The translations under genes were made by a program, and so were the position numbers. 15,837 bases of DNA from Candidatus Ancillula trichonymphae ImTpAt (GTDB lineage Bacteria; Actinomycetota; Actinomycetes; Actinomycetales; Bifidobacteriaceae), in contig AXYY01000030.1 in assembly GCA_000485475.1 (NCBI GenBank), positions 1 to 15,837 of the forward strand, in the 5' to 3' direction. A model generated the notes under the pieces. It did not search any database. It was not told where the DNA came from and worked only from the letters and a program-made list of their open reading frames with translations. Positions 8,660-15,098 of this stretch are shown here, piece after piece (the first letter of the stretch is position 1; each line of letters opens with the position of its first letter).

Positions 8660-9692
8660 TTTGCTCCTTACTTGTACCAGTTTTGTTCAGGTGCTCTTGA
8701 TAACGCCACAAGTCCAGGCACGCTTGCTCGATTGAGCGCTCAGCCTGAAAGCCCAGTTCAGCTGATGCTTTATCAGTTGCTGCATACGAAACTGGCAGAT
8801 CACCTTGTCTTCTACCCGCGATCTTGTAGGGCACTTTTCTTCCTGTTGCACTTTCGAAAGACTTGATCATTTCCAGCACAGAAACACCAACGCCCCTTCC
8901 CAGGTTGATGGCATCATATGAAACTGAAGATTCTGCGCAAAGTAGTTTTTCGATGGCTTTAAGATGTCCAATCGCCAAATCAACCACGTGTATGTAATCT
9001 CGAATAGCACTACCATCAGCTGTTTCGTAATCATCACCAAAAACGTTCAACCTGTCCAGTTTTCCCGATAGTACCTGCAAAATATACGGGCACAAGTTGT
9101 TCGGGATACCCCTAGGTTTCTCGCCAAGCAGCCCGCTGGTGTGTGCACCAACAGGATTAAAATAACGAAGTGCCATAATGTTCAGGTTATTTGACAACGC
9201 AACATCTTTTAATATCAACTCCTGCACAAACTTACTAGTTGCATACGGATTAGTAGTCTGACCAATTGGAAAATCTTCAGCCAGCGGAACTGTTTCGCAC
9301 TTGCCATAAACTGTTGCAGAAGATGAAAAAACCAGTTTGGTGATGTTGTATTTACACATCGAGTTCAAGAGATTTAGAGTTGATGAGATGTTGTTGTTGT
9401 AGTATTTCAAAGGATCTCCTACGGATTCGCTAACTGATTTCAGTCCAGCAAAGTGAATGATCGCATCAAAACTGTTCTTGCTGAAAACCGCATCCAATTC
9501 CTCACTGTTCGTTAGGTCAACTTCAGAAAACTGCACGCACTTGCTGATTATCTTCTCAACTGCCCTGAGTGCACTAGGTTCTGAATTGATGAAGTTGTCG
9601 ATAATGTAAATGTCATACCCCTCTTGACTGAGCAAAACTGCTGTGTGTGAACCGATATACCCTGCACCACCAGTTATCAAGACATTTGCCAT
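8643..9692 (-). CDS. galE: UDP-glucose 4-epimerase
   Basis: 349 residues from the ATG at 9692-9690. It interconverts UDP-glucose and UDP-galactose with bound NAD+ for galactose use and glycan precursors. It is an extended short-chain dehydrogenase: Rossmann motif GGAGYIGSH at the N-terminus, HFAG loop, and catalytic S124, Y150 and K154 in SSSATVYG and NPYATSK. The C-terminal half has typical GalE segments (RYFNPVGAH, GDDYETADGSAIRDYIHVVDLA). A GTG two codons upstream also fits the frame, but a TATAAT box 6 nt before this ATG suggests that the mRNA starts here. It is the first gene of a run with dnaX, recR and fthC, an unusual partner for replication and repair genes. Confidence 0.96.
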   Translation of the reverse strand: MANVLITGGAGYIGSHTAVLLSQEGYDIYIIDNFINSEPSALRAVEKIISKCVQFSEVDLTNSEELDAVFSKNSFDAIIHFAGLKSVSESVGDPLKYYNNNISSTLNLLNSMCKYNITKLVFSSSATVYGKCETVPLAEDFPIGQTTNPYATSKFVQELILKDVALSNNLNIMALRYFNPVGAHTSGLLGEKPRGIPNNLCPYILQVLSGKLDRLNVFGDDYETADGSAIRDYIHVVDLAIGHLKAIEKLLCAESSVSYDAINLGRGVGVSVLEMIKSFESATGRKVPYKIAGRRQGDLPVSYAATDKASAELGFQAERSIEQACLDLWRYQEHLNKTGTSKEQSVREK

Positions 9693-9707
9693 GCCCACAT
9701 TATATCA
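9693..9707 (-). promoter_or_regulatory. Leaderless promoter of galE-dnaX-recR-fthC
   Basis: On the minus strand TGA-TATAAT (box 9704-9699) is an extended -10. Six bases (GTGGGC) separate it from the ATG at 9692, placing the transcript start at the start codon. No strong -35 is visible. Confidence 0.6.
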
Positions 9708-9762
9708 CAACTTTTATCTACTATCTGGACATGTAACTTCAAATAGTTGACCTGTTTGGAGT

Positions 9763-9793
9763 ATTTCACTTCGTGAAATGCAGCTAAACTGCA
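9763..9793. repeat. Two adjacent short hairpins
   Basis: ATTTCAC-TTC-GTGAAAT (9763-9779) is a perfect 7-bp inverted repeat with a TTC loop. It is followed at once, sharing one base, by TGCAG-CTAAA-CTGCA (9779-9793), with a 5-bp stem. Neither is followed by a T tract in either direction, so they do not look like terminators. Confidence 0.7.
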
Positions 9794-9868
9794 CGATTTG
9801 CTCAGGTAAAAGGAATTCTGCTTTGCGGAGTGCACAAGTGCGCACGCACCTGCGCAGAACAATGGAGT

Positions 9869-9932
9869 TTTGCTTTACAGCAAACACAGTAAACTTGCGC
9901 GCTGCGTGCAATGTGGCGTTTGCTACGCAAAC
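9869..9932. repeat. Three further short hairpins in the mosaic
   Basis: TTTGCT-TTAC-AGCAAA lies at 9869-9884. TTGCGCG-CTG-CGTGCAA at 9895-9911 has a 7-bp stem with one G-T pair. GTTTGC-TAC-GCAAAC at 9918-9932 has a perfect 6-bp stem. The last two again have three-base loops. Confidence 0.65.
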
Positions 9933-10011
9933 TCCGTTAAAGTGCGTAGGTGTGTGCACTTCGTGTGCGGAGCACTCCTTTTAACCGCGCACCTGCACAC
10001 AAACGCCTTTT

Positions 10012-10040
10012 GCCATACAAAAAACCATTTTTTGTATGGC
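10012..10040. repeat. Perfect 13-bp inverted repeat with CCA loop
   Basis: GCCATACAAAAAA (10012-10024) and its exact reverse complement (10028-10040) flank the loop CCA. It is the longest palindrome in the window. The A/T tract is inside the stem and no T run follows, and no gene ends nearby, so a terminator role is unlikely. Confidence 0.85.
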
Positions 10041-10153
10041 CGCACATTCCACAGACTAGCACAGATCTTCAACTTGGCTGCGCACCTGCGCACAGATGAA
10101 TAAACGGAATTCTGCTGCGCGGAATACAAATAAACTTGCGCACACTCTACACC

Positions 10154-10197
10154 CGCGAACGAAGTTCGCGCGAGCTCAGTTCGCCCCAACTTCGTTC
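10154..10197. repeat. Overlapping, mutually exclusive inverted repeats upstream of recG
   Basis: CGCGAAC-GAA-GTTCGCG (10154-10170) is a perfect 7-bp hairpin. Its centre, GAACGAAGTT (10157-10166), is also the exact reverse complement of AACTTCGTTC (10188-10197). Two alternative structures are therefore possible. The recG -10 box begins about 60 bp downstream. Confidence 0.7.
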
Positions 10198-10257
10198 ACA
10201 CGTGCACTACTTTCACAATATTTGTAACTACTACTGTTTTGTGCGTCAAAAGTGTTA

Positions 10258-10269
10258 TATAATATACGT
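10258..10269 (+). promoter_or_regulatory. Leaderless promoter of recG-ruvX
   Basis: TATAAT at 10258-10263 is followed by six bases (ATACGT) and then GTG at 10270. The arrangement is the same as before galE and the fused chorismate enzyme. No clear -35 or Shine-Dalgarno is present. Confidence 0.6.
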
Positions 10270-12594
10270 GTGGACATATCTGTTGATACTGAAGTTGCAC
10301 AGTTTATTAGGAGCAAGATACGTGTGAACGCACTGAAAAAACTTGGCATCGAGACTGTTTACGAATTGATGACGTACTACCCAAGACGTGTGCTAGAACC
10401 TGCAATAAAGGTAAAAAGTATTGCCGATATGAAGAAATATACTAGTGCGCAAAAATGCATATTTGAGGCGATGATTGTGTCAAAAACAGTTATTCCCATA
10501 AAAGCGAATAGAGGGAAAGGACTGGAACTAGTGCTGCAGGATACGAAGGGCAGATCGATAAAAGCAGTATTTTTTGCGAAGAACAACAGTTACTTCAGGT
10601 GGTTGTATTCAAAATTTGCAGTTGACGAAAGAGTTGTTGTGGTTGGAACTCCTCAAGTACGCGATTCCTATCAACTCGTCCACCCGGAAATCTACACGTT
10701 TAAGAGATCTACTGGTGCAGATGCAGTATGCAATCGTTATCTGCAGCCGCAGACACTTTACGCTGCTAGTTCTAAGATTTCAAGTGAACGCATATCTGAA
10801 CTGATAAAAACAGTTGCACAGAAACTTGAAGGTCTCAATGCTGTGAAGACCGACGATCCATGGGCAAGAAAAACTGTTTCAACTCACATTTTTCCGGATG
10901 TCCTATCTCAGGACCAGATGAAGTTTCCGTCTCGTTGGGCGGCACTCAAAGCAATCCACATGCCCAGAAATCTTCAAGAGTATGAAAGTGCACGCGAACA
11001 GATGAAACTAGAAGAAGCATATATCTTGCAAAGTATACTACTCATGAACAAATCAGCTGCTGACAAACGATGTGCCGCAGTTCCTTGTGCGCGCGTTGAT
11101 GGTGGACTTCTTGACAAGTTTGACGCGCATATACCGTTCGAGCTTACTGAGAGCCAGAAACATGTTCATGAAGTCATTGTAAACGATATGGCACGTGAAA
11201 CTCCAATGCAGAGGTTGTTGCAAGGTGATGTTGGGTCTGGTAAAACACTAGTTGCACTGAGAGCGATGTTGTTGGCGATTGACTCAGGGAAGCAGGCAGT
11301 ACTTTTAGCACCAACTGAGGTTCTCGCAAGTCAACACCACTTATCAATTGTTACCATTCTGGGAGAACTTGCACAACTGGGTATTCGAAATCCGGAGAAC
11401 AAGAAAGTGCGTGTTCTGCTACTTACTGGCTCGCAAAAACAGCGCGAAAAAGATGCAATAGTTACTGATATGAGGTCTGGTGAAGCGGACATCGTGATTG
11501 GAACGCACGCACTTTTATACCACCGCGATAATCTGCGCAACTTGGGACTAGTAGTTATTGATGAACAGCACAGATTCGGAGTTGGTCAACGAGATGTTCT
11601 ACGAAGTGCGTCAAATGAAATTGTGCCACATTCGCTGGTGATGACGGCAACTCCCATTCCAAGATCGGTTGCAATGTTGTTATTTTCAGACTTGGAGATT
11701 TCAACGCTGTATGATATGCCAGCCAAGAAGGCGAGAACTGAGACTTTCGTTATTGATAGTTCAGATGTGCGGTATACGGACAGAATGTGGGCGCGGGTTC
11801 ATGAAGAAGTTGATGCTGGTAGAAATGTATTTATTGTTGTTCCTAGAATTAACGATGCTGATTTGTTTGATGAAGATGAAGAGGGAAACGATGATGAATA
11901 TATAATTACGCGTGATATTTTTGCCAAACTTGCAAATGCTGGACTTACTGAGCGCATAACAAAAACTTCAACTAGCATAATGAAAATGCGCAAGTTTTTG
12001 GAGGAAGAAGAACATTTGAGTAAAATACCAGTTGGCATCTTGCACGGGCGCATGAACGCACGAGAAAAGGATACGGCGATGAACGATTTCGTGTCCATGC
12101 GAACGCCCATACTACTTGCGACGACTGTCGTTGAAGTTGGAATAGATGTTCCGAATGCGACTGCCATGGTGATTGCAGATGCTGATAAATTTGGCATTTC
12201 GACGCTGCACCAGCTACGAGGAAGAATTGGTCGAGGTGAGCACAAGTCTGTGTGCTTCTTGCTGACTAGTACTTCTGATAGTTCTACGGAAAGTGCTAGT
12301 TTCGGAGTTGAACGGATTACCGCAGTTGCCAACTGCACAGATGGTTTCGAACTGGCGAAAATGGACCTGAACCTGCGAGGTGAAGGCGATATTCTTGGCG
12401 CGTCACAATCTGGTGCAAGAAGTTCTCTGAAGTTGCTTCGAGTGCTTTCAGATCATGCCACAATTACCAGGGCGTATGAGTTAGCAAAGCAGATGCATGA
12501 AAAAGATCCGAATTTTAACAACTTTCCTGGACTCAAGTATGCAATTAGACTAGAAATTGAAGAGAGGAAGAAGGAGTTTCTTGAAAAGACATAA
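10270..12594 (+). CDS. recG: ATP-dependent DNA helicase RecG
   Basis: 774 residues from the GTG at 10270; an in-frame GTG at 10252 lies upstream of the -10 box and is disfavoured. RecG reverses stalled forks and drives branch migration. The N-terminal third has the OB-fold wedge (about 60-140). The SF2 helicase core follows: GDVGSGKT (319-326), DEQH (431-434) in VVIDEQHRFGVGQR, MTATPIPRS, then GILHGRM, EKD, ATTVVEVGIDVPNA and QLRGRIGRG. The C-terminal tail has the RecG LRGEGDILG.SQSG motif. An acidic insert (about residues 534-545, DEDEEGNDDE) and a Ser/Thr-rich stretch (STSDSSTESAS) make it somewhat longer than many RecG proteins. ruvX overlaps its end. Confidence 0.96.
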   Translation: MDISVDTEVAQFIRSKIRVNALKKLGIETVYELMTYYPRRVLEPAIKVKSIADMKKYTSAQKCIFEAMIVSKTVIPIKANRGKGLELVLQDTKGRSIKAVFFAKNNSYFRWLYSKFAVDERVVVVGTPQVRDSYQLVHPEIYTFKRSTGADAVCNRYLQPQTLYAASSKISSERISELIKTVAQKLEGLNAVKTDDPWARKTVSTHIFPDVLSQDQMKFPSRWAALKAIHMPRNLQEYESAREQMKLEEAYILQSILLMNKSAADKRCAAVPCARVDGGLLDKFDAHIPFELTESQKHVHEVIVNDMARETPMQRLLQGDVGSGKTLVALRAMLLAIDSGKQAVLLAPTEVLASQHHLSIVTILGELAQLGIRNPENKKVRVLLLTGSQKQREKDAIVTDMRSGEADIVIGTHALLYHRDNLRNLGLVVIDEQHRFGVGQRDVLRSASNEIVPHSLVMTATPIPRSVAMLLFSDLEISTLYDMPAKKARTETFVIDSSDVRYTDRMWARVHEEVDAGRNVFIVVPRINDADLFDEDEEGNDDEYIITRDIFAKLANAGLTERITKTSTSIMKMRKFLEEEEHLSKIPVGILHGRMNAREKDTAMNDFVSMRTPILLATTVVEVGIDVPNATAMVIADADKFGISTLHQLRGRIGRGEHKSVCFLLTSTSDSSTESASFGVERITAVANCTDGFELAKMDLNLRGEGDILGASQSGARSSLKLLRVLSDHATITRAYELAKQMHEKDPNFNNFPGLKYAIRLEIEERKKEFLEKT

Positions 12595-13009
12595 CAATTC
12601 TGGTAGAATTCTGGGGCTTGATGTTGGAACCAAACGCGTAGGCATTGCGATTTCTGACGAATCAAGAATACTCGCAAGTGGATTGGAAACCGTCCGCGTG
12701 CTCTATTTGGAGCAAGCAGTTTGTGACGTAGCCTCAATAATCGAGGAGCACTGTGTGTCTGAGGTGTTTGTTGGTCTACCAGTTAATATCGACGGAGCTC
12801 TCAGTGCGTCTGCTGATTTTATCCAGGAGTTTACCGAGCAACTACGCGCACAAGTTCAGGTCCCTGTACATTATGCCGACGAGAGATTCACAACTACACT
12901 TGCACATAGACAGCTACACGCACTAGGAAAGCAACCCAGCAGAAATCGAGCAGTTGTTGACCAAATCGCGGCCTGCAACATACTTCAGTCGATTTTGGAC
13001 AAGTTGTAG
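12581..13009 (+). CDS. ruvX: RuvX/YqgF-type RNase H-fold nuclease
   Basis: 142 residues, normal for the family. RuvX/YqgF proteins are implicated in 16S rRNA 5' end maturation and have been proposed as Holliday-junction resolvases. Visible motifs: GLDVGTKRVGIAISD with D14, VGLPVNIDG, ADERFTT with E101, and VDQIAACNILQ with D127, giving the three acidic residues of the RNase H-like site. I chose the TTG at 12581 because AAGGAG lies 4 nt before it; an in-frame TTG at 12557 would add eight residues without a better site. It overlaps recG by 14 bp and is probably cotranscribed. Its end overlaps the convergent rsmE by 25 bp. Confidence 0.92.
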   Translation: MKRHNNSGRILGLDVGTKRVGIAISDESRILASGLETVRVLYLEQAVCDVASIIEEHCVSEVFVGLPVNIDGALSASADFIQEFTEQLRAQVQVPVHYADERFTTTLAHRQLHALGKQPSRNRAVVDQIAACNILQSILDKL

Positions 13010-13771
13010 ATTACTGCGAGCCCAGCAGAAATTGCAGTTGCAGAGCGCAGAACATTTGAGGAGATCTTGCAAACAGCGACTCGTAGTTTTTGAAAATTTT
13101 GCAGTTCACTATCAGTTATCCCGCTCTCAGGACCAACGACTAGCACAGCAACAACCTCAGAGTCTGCGAGCTCAAAACTGCCGCAGTTGCCAATATGTTT
13201 GGTTGCACTTTTATGCAGAACAATTATTTGCTTGTCCGTTATCGCATCAAGTTGCACAAACAGCTTTTTAGTGTTGAACGCGCCCAAAATCACTGGAAAA
13301 TACGCGCGCCTGGACTGTTTGCTGGCCTTCACAACGAGATTATGCATCTTCTCAATCGACTTTCGTACTGTTTTCTCGTCTGCCCATTTTGCAATAGATC
13401 GGTCCGCTTGCCAGAAAATTATATCAGTAGCACCAAGTTCGACCGCATTTTCAACCGCCTGAATCATTCTGTCACCTTTTAGCAGCGGAATAACGACAAC
13501 CACGTGCCTTGTCAGAACTTCATGCACTTACTTCGAGAACCTGAAAACTTAGGAGAGTAGTATTTGTGATGTTCAACTCGAAACGAACAACACCTTCGCC
13601 ATCAACAACCTCGATTGTGTCCCCCAACCTGATGGCGTTTAACTTTTAGAATATGCGAAACCTCCGATGCATCTAGTTCAACCAGCGAACTGGGCATACA
13701 CTGGATTTGTGCCTGTTCAAATTCGGTAAGCCTTTGTGCATCTATCTCTTTCCACAGTAAACTTCATGCAC
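12985..13771 (-). pseudogene. rsmE: rsmE, 16S rRNA m3U1498 methyltransferase, with 5' part broken by frameshifts
   Basis: The last 180 codons (13527-12985, GTG start) form an open SPOUT methyltransferase domain: KGDRM, RSIAKW, KASKQSRRAYFP, VVGPESGITDSEL and VLRSATA. Some family positions have drifted (GPESG for GPEGG, no LG before the last motif). The N-terminal PUA-like domain lies upstream in other frames. LVELDASEVSHILKVKRHQVG is read from about 13690 to 13626. The frame must then shift at a five-C run (13621-13625) to give DTIEVVDGEGVVRFEL and on to LEVSA, which ends in TGA at 13523-13521. It must shift again near 13530 to enter the C-terminal frame. The first codons after dnaJ (VHEVY from 13771) need a third shift near 13755. 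Each looks like a one-base change. The alternatives are assembly error or expression of the C-terminal ORF alone. dnaJ-rsmE order is typical of actinobacteria. Confidence 0.8.
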
Positions 13772-13772
13772 T
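13516..13772. repeat. 13-bp direct repeat bracketing the broken rsmE 5' part
   Basis: AACTTCATGCACT occurs at 13516-13528 and 13760-13772, 244 bp apart. On the minus strand both read AGTGCATGAAGTT and offer GTG and ATG starts. One copy sits at the dnaJ stop and rsmE start, the other at the start of the surviving C-terminal ORF. Confidence 0.75.
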
Positions 13773-14910
13773 AGAATATCCTCTTAATCCAGTCCCAGAA
13801 TCCACCAACTTTCATACTTTCTAGTTCTGGCTTAAACTTGTTGTCCTTGAGACTTTCATGAAGTTGTTCAACTAATTTCAACTGCTTGGAGTCCAACTTT
13901 GCAGGAATGTGCACATCTATGAATATCAACAGATCTCCACGCGCAGAACTCTCAATGCTCTTGGGGGTTCCGTAACCTTGAAGTTTTACGATGGTTCCGC
14001 TGCCAGATCCAGGTTGTATATTTGCAGTTGCGATGCCATATAGTGTTTGAACTTCTACTGATCCGCCCAGAATTGCAAGTGTAACTGGCACAGACAACTT
14101 GCAGTTCAAGTCATTTCCAGACTGCATAAAAACATCATGTTCACGAACAACAATTTCAATTATCAGGTCCCCGTGAGTTCCGCCCTTTTGTCCAGCATTA
14201 CCTTCACCTGGAAGTCGCACACGGCTACCGTTTGTACACCCAACTGGAAGTTTCACCTTGATCTTCTTGTGCCCCTTAACTGCACCATATCCGCGACAAT
14301 CAGAACAAGGATTTTGGATAATAGTGCCCACACTGTGGCAGTTTGGGCAAGTACTGGTTTGTACAACTTGTCCGAACAACGAGTTGGCGACTTTTCGGAT
14401 ACTGCCAGCACCTGCACACACCGAGCACACTATTTCACGGACGCCTCCTTTTGCTCCGAGCCCTGAGCAAGTTGTGCATGCCATCAAAAGTGCGAGCGGA
14501 AGAATTTTTTCTGCTCCAAAAATAGACTCTTCCAGCGTAATCTTCTCCTGAACAAGTACATCTTCACCTCTGACTTGAGCCGTTTGCTCAGTTGGTCGGT
14601 TGCCAAATCCAGAATTGAATGAAAATCCACCGAAGAAGTCGCTGAATATATTGGCAAAATCCGCTGTAAATGCACCTGAATTGTTAGAATTCTGCGAGAG
14701 TGGATCAACTCCAGAGTCGTATAAAGAGCGCTTTTGAGGATCAGTTAACACTTCGTAGGCTGTGGATATTTCCTTGAAGAGCTCTTCATCACTTGAACTG
14801 TTTTCCGTGCTATCTGGGTGGTATTTGCGCGCAAGTTTACGATACGCCTTTTTTATTTCAGTTTCACTTGCACTTCTGGATACACCAAGTACACTATAAT
14901 AGTCTTTCAA
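13771..14910 (-). CDS. dnaJ: Chaperone protein DnaJ (type I)
   Basis: 379 residues, the usual length. It delivers unfolded proteins to DnaK and stimulates its ATPase. Order: J domain 1-70 with HPD at 31-33, a short G/F region (about 90-105, FFGGFSFNSGFGN), then four zinc-binding CxxC pairs at C145/C148, C162/C165, C188/C191 and C202/C205, then the substrate-binding beta domains and a C-terminal end in WDWIKRIF. The start is a TTG (14910-14908) with AAGGAG 5 nt upstream; no ATG is available before the J domain. hrcA and grpE, frequent neighbours, are not beside it. rsmE follows directly, its GTG sharing one base with the dnaJ TAG. Confidence 0.96.
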   Translation of the reverse strand: MKDYYSVLGVSRSASETEIKKAYRKLARKYHPDSTENSSSDEELFKEISTAYEVLTDPQKRSLYDSGVDPLSQNSNNSGAFTADFANIFSDFFGGFSFNSGFGNRPTEQTAQVRGEDVLVQEKITLEESIFGAEKILPLALLMACTTCSGLGAKGGVREIVCSVCAGAGSIRKVANSLFGQVVQTSTCPNCHSVGTIIQNPCSDCRGYGAVKGHKKIKVKLPVGCTNGSRVRLPGEGNAGQKGGTHGDLIIEIVVREHDVFMQSGNDLNCKLSVPVTLAILGGSVEVQTLYGIATANIQPGSGSGTIVKLQGYGTPKSIESSARGDLLIFIDVHIPAKLDSKQLKLVEQLHESLKDNKFKPELESMKVGGFWDWIKRIF

Positions 14911-14953
14911 AAGAGCTCCTTATCTACTACTTTTCGCCGCACACAACAAACGC

Positions 14954-14980
14954 TGAGTTAACTACCGAAAGTACAACTCA
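14954..14980. promoter_or_regulatory. Inverted repeat in the dnaJ leader, possible operator or hairpin
   Basis: TGAGTT (14954-14959) and AACTCA (14975-14980) are exact inverted arms, with inner ACT/AGT triplets. The repeat starts a few bases after the predicted dnaJ transcript start (about 14983). It matches neither CIRCE (TTAGCACTC-N9-GAGTGCTAA) nor HAIR (CTTGAGT-N7-ACTCAAG). The role is unknown. Confidence 0.4.
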
Positions 14981-14989
14981 CCCGCTAGA

Positions 14990-15018
14990 ATTATACCACA
15001 CTTGTGCCGCATTGTCAA
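14990..15018 (-). promoter_or_regulatory. Consensus promoter of dnaJ
   Basis: On the minus strand TTGACA (15018-15013) is followed after exactly 17 bp by TATAAT (14995-14990) with the extended form TGTGGTATAAT. It is a textbook vegetative sigma-factor promoter. It leaves a leader of about 73 nt before the TTG start. Confidence 0.8.
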
Positions 15019-15063
15019 CTTTTAGCCGAGCATATGAGTAAAAACAACGGTGTTCCTATGTAT

Positions 15064-15092
15064 TTGACAAGATTTATCTTCTGTGGTATAAT
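15064..15092 (+). promoter_or_regulatory. Consensus promoter of the TPP riboswitch and ABC transporter
   Basis: TTGACA (15064-15069), a 17-bp spacer and TATAAT (15087-15092), again with TGTGGTATAAT. The predicted start near 15099 puts the riboswitch at the very 5' end of the mRNA. It is divergent from the dnaJ promoter, with the two -35 boxes about 45 bp apart. Confidence 0.8.
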
Positions 15093-15098
15093 TGAGGT

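Larger units (their letters stand above)
9763..10197. repeat. Mosaic of short palindromes and repeated words filling the galE-recG gap
   Basis: The gene-free stretch 9705-10257 holds no supportable coding region. Several open frames cross it, but they are rich in Cys, His, Arg and Ala, lack family motifs and follow the repeat words. It contains at least seven inverted repeats, most with three-base loops. Words recur in shuffled order: GGAATTCTGC..GCGGA at 9812 and 10106, GCACCTGC at 9846, 9988 and 10082, TAAACTTGCGC at 9890 and 10131, and ACTTCGTG at 9768 and 9958. It may be debris of small palindromic elements, a structured RNA, or a cruciform-rich regulatory spacer. I do not recognise a named family. 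Confidence 0.7.

Noticed and set aside
10012..10040. Rho-independent terminator
   Set aside because: No T tract follows the stem, and the flanking genes are divergent, so nothing ends here.
9766..10170. CRISPR array
   Set aside because: The repeats are short, irregularly spaced, shuffled and not separated by uniform spacers, and no cas gene is present.
9677..10327. Several overlapping open frames of 60-90 codons in the galE-recG gap, on both strands
   Set aside because: They follow the palindromes and repeated words, are Cys/His/Arg/Ala-rich without motifs, and exist on both strands at once; better explained by the repeats.
14954..14980. CIRCE or HAIR heat-shock operator
   Set aside because: Arms TGAGTT/AACTCA with a 15-bp gap do not match either consensus in sequence or spacing.
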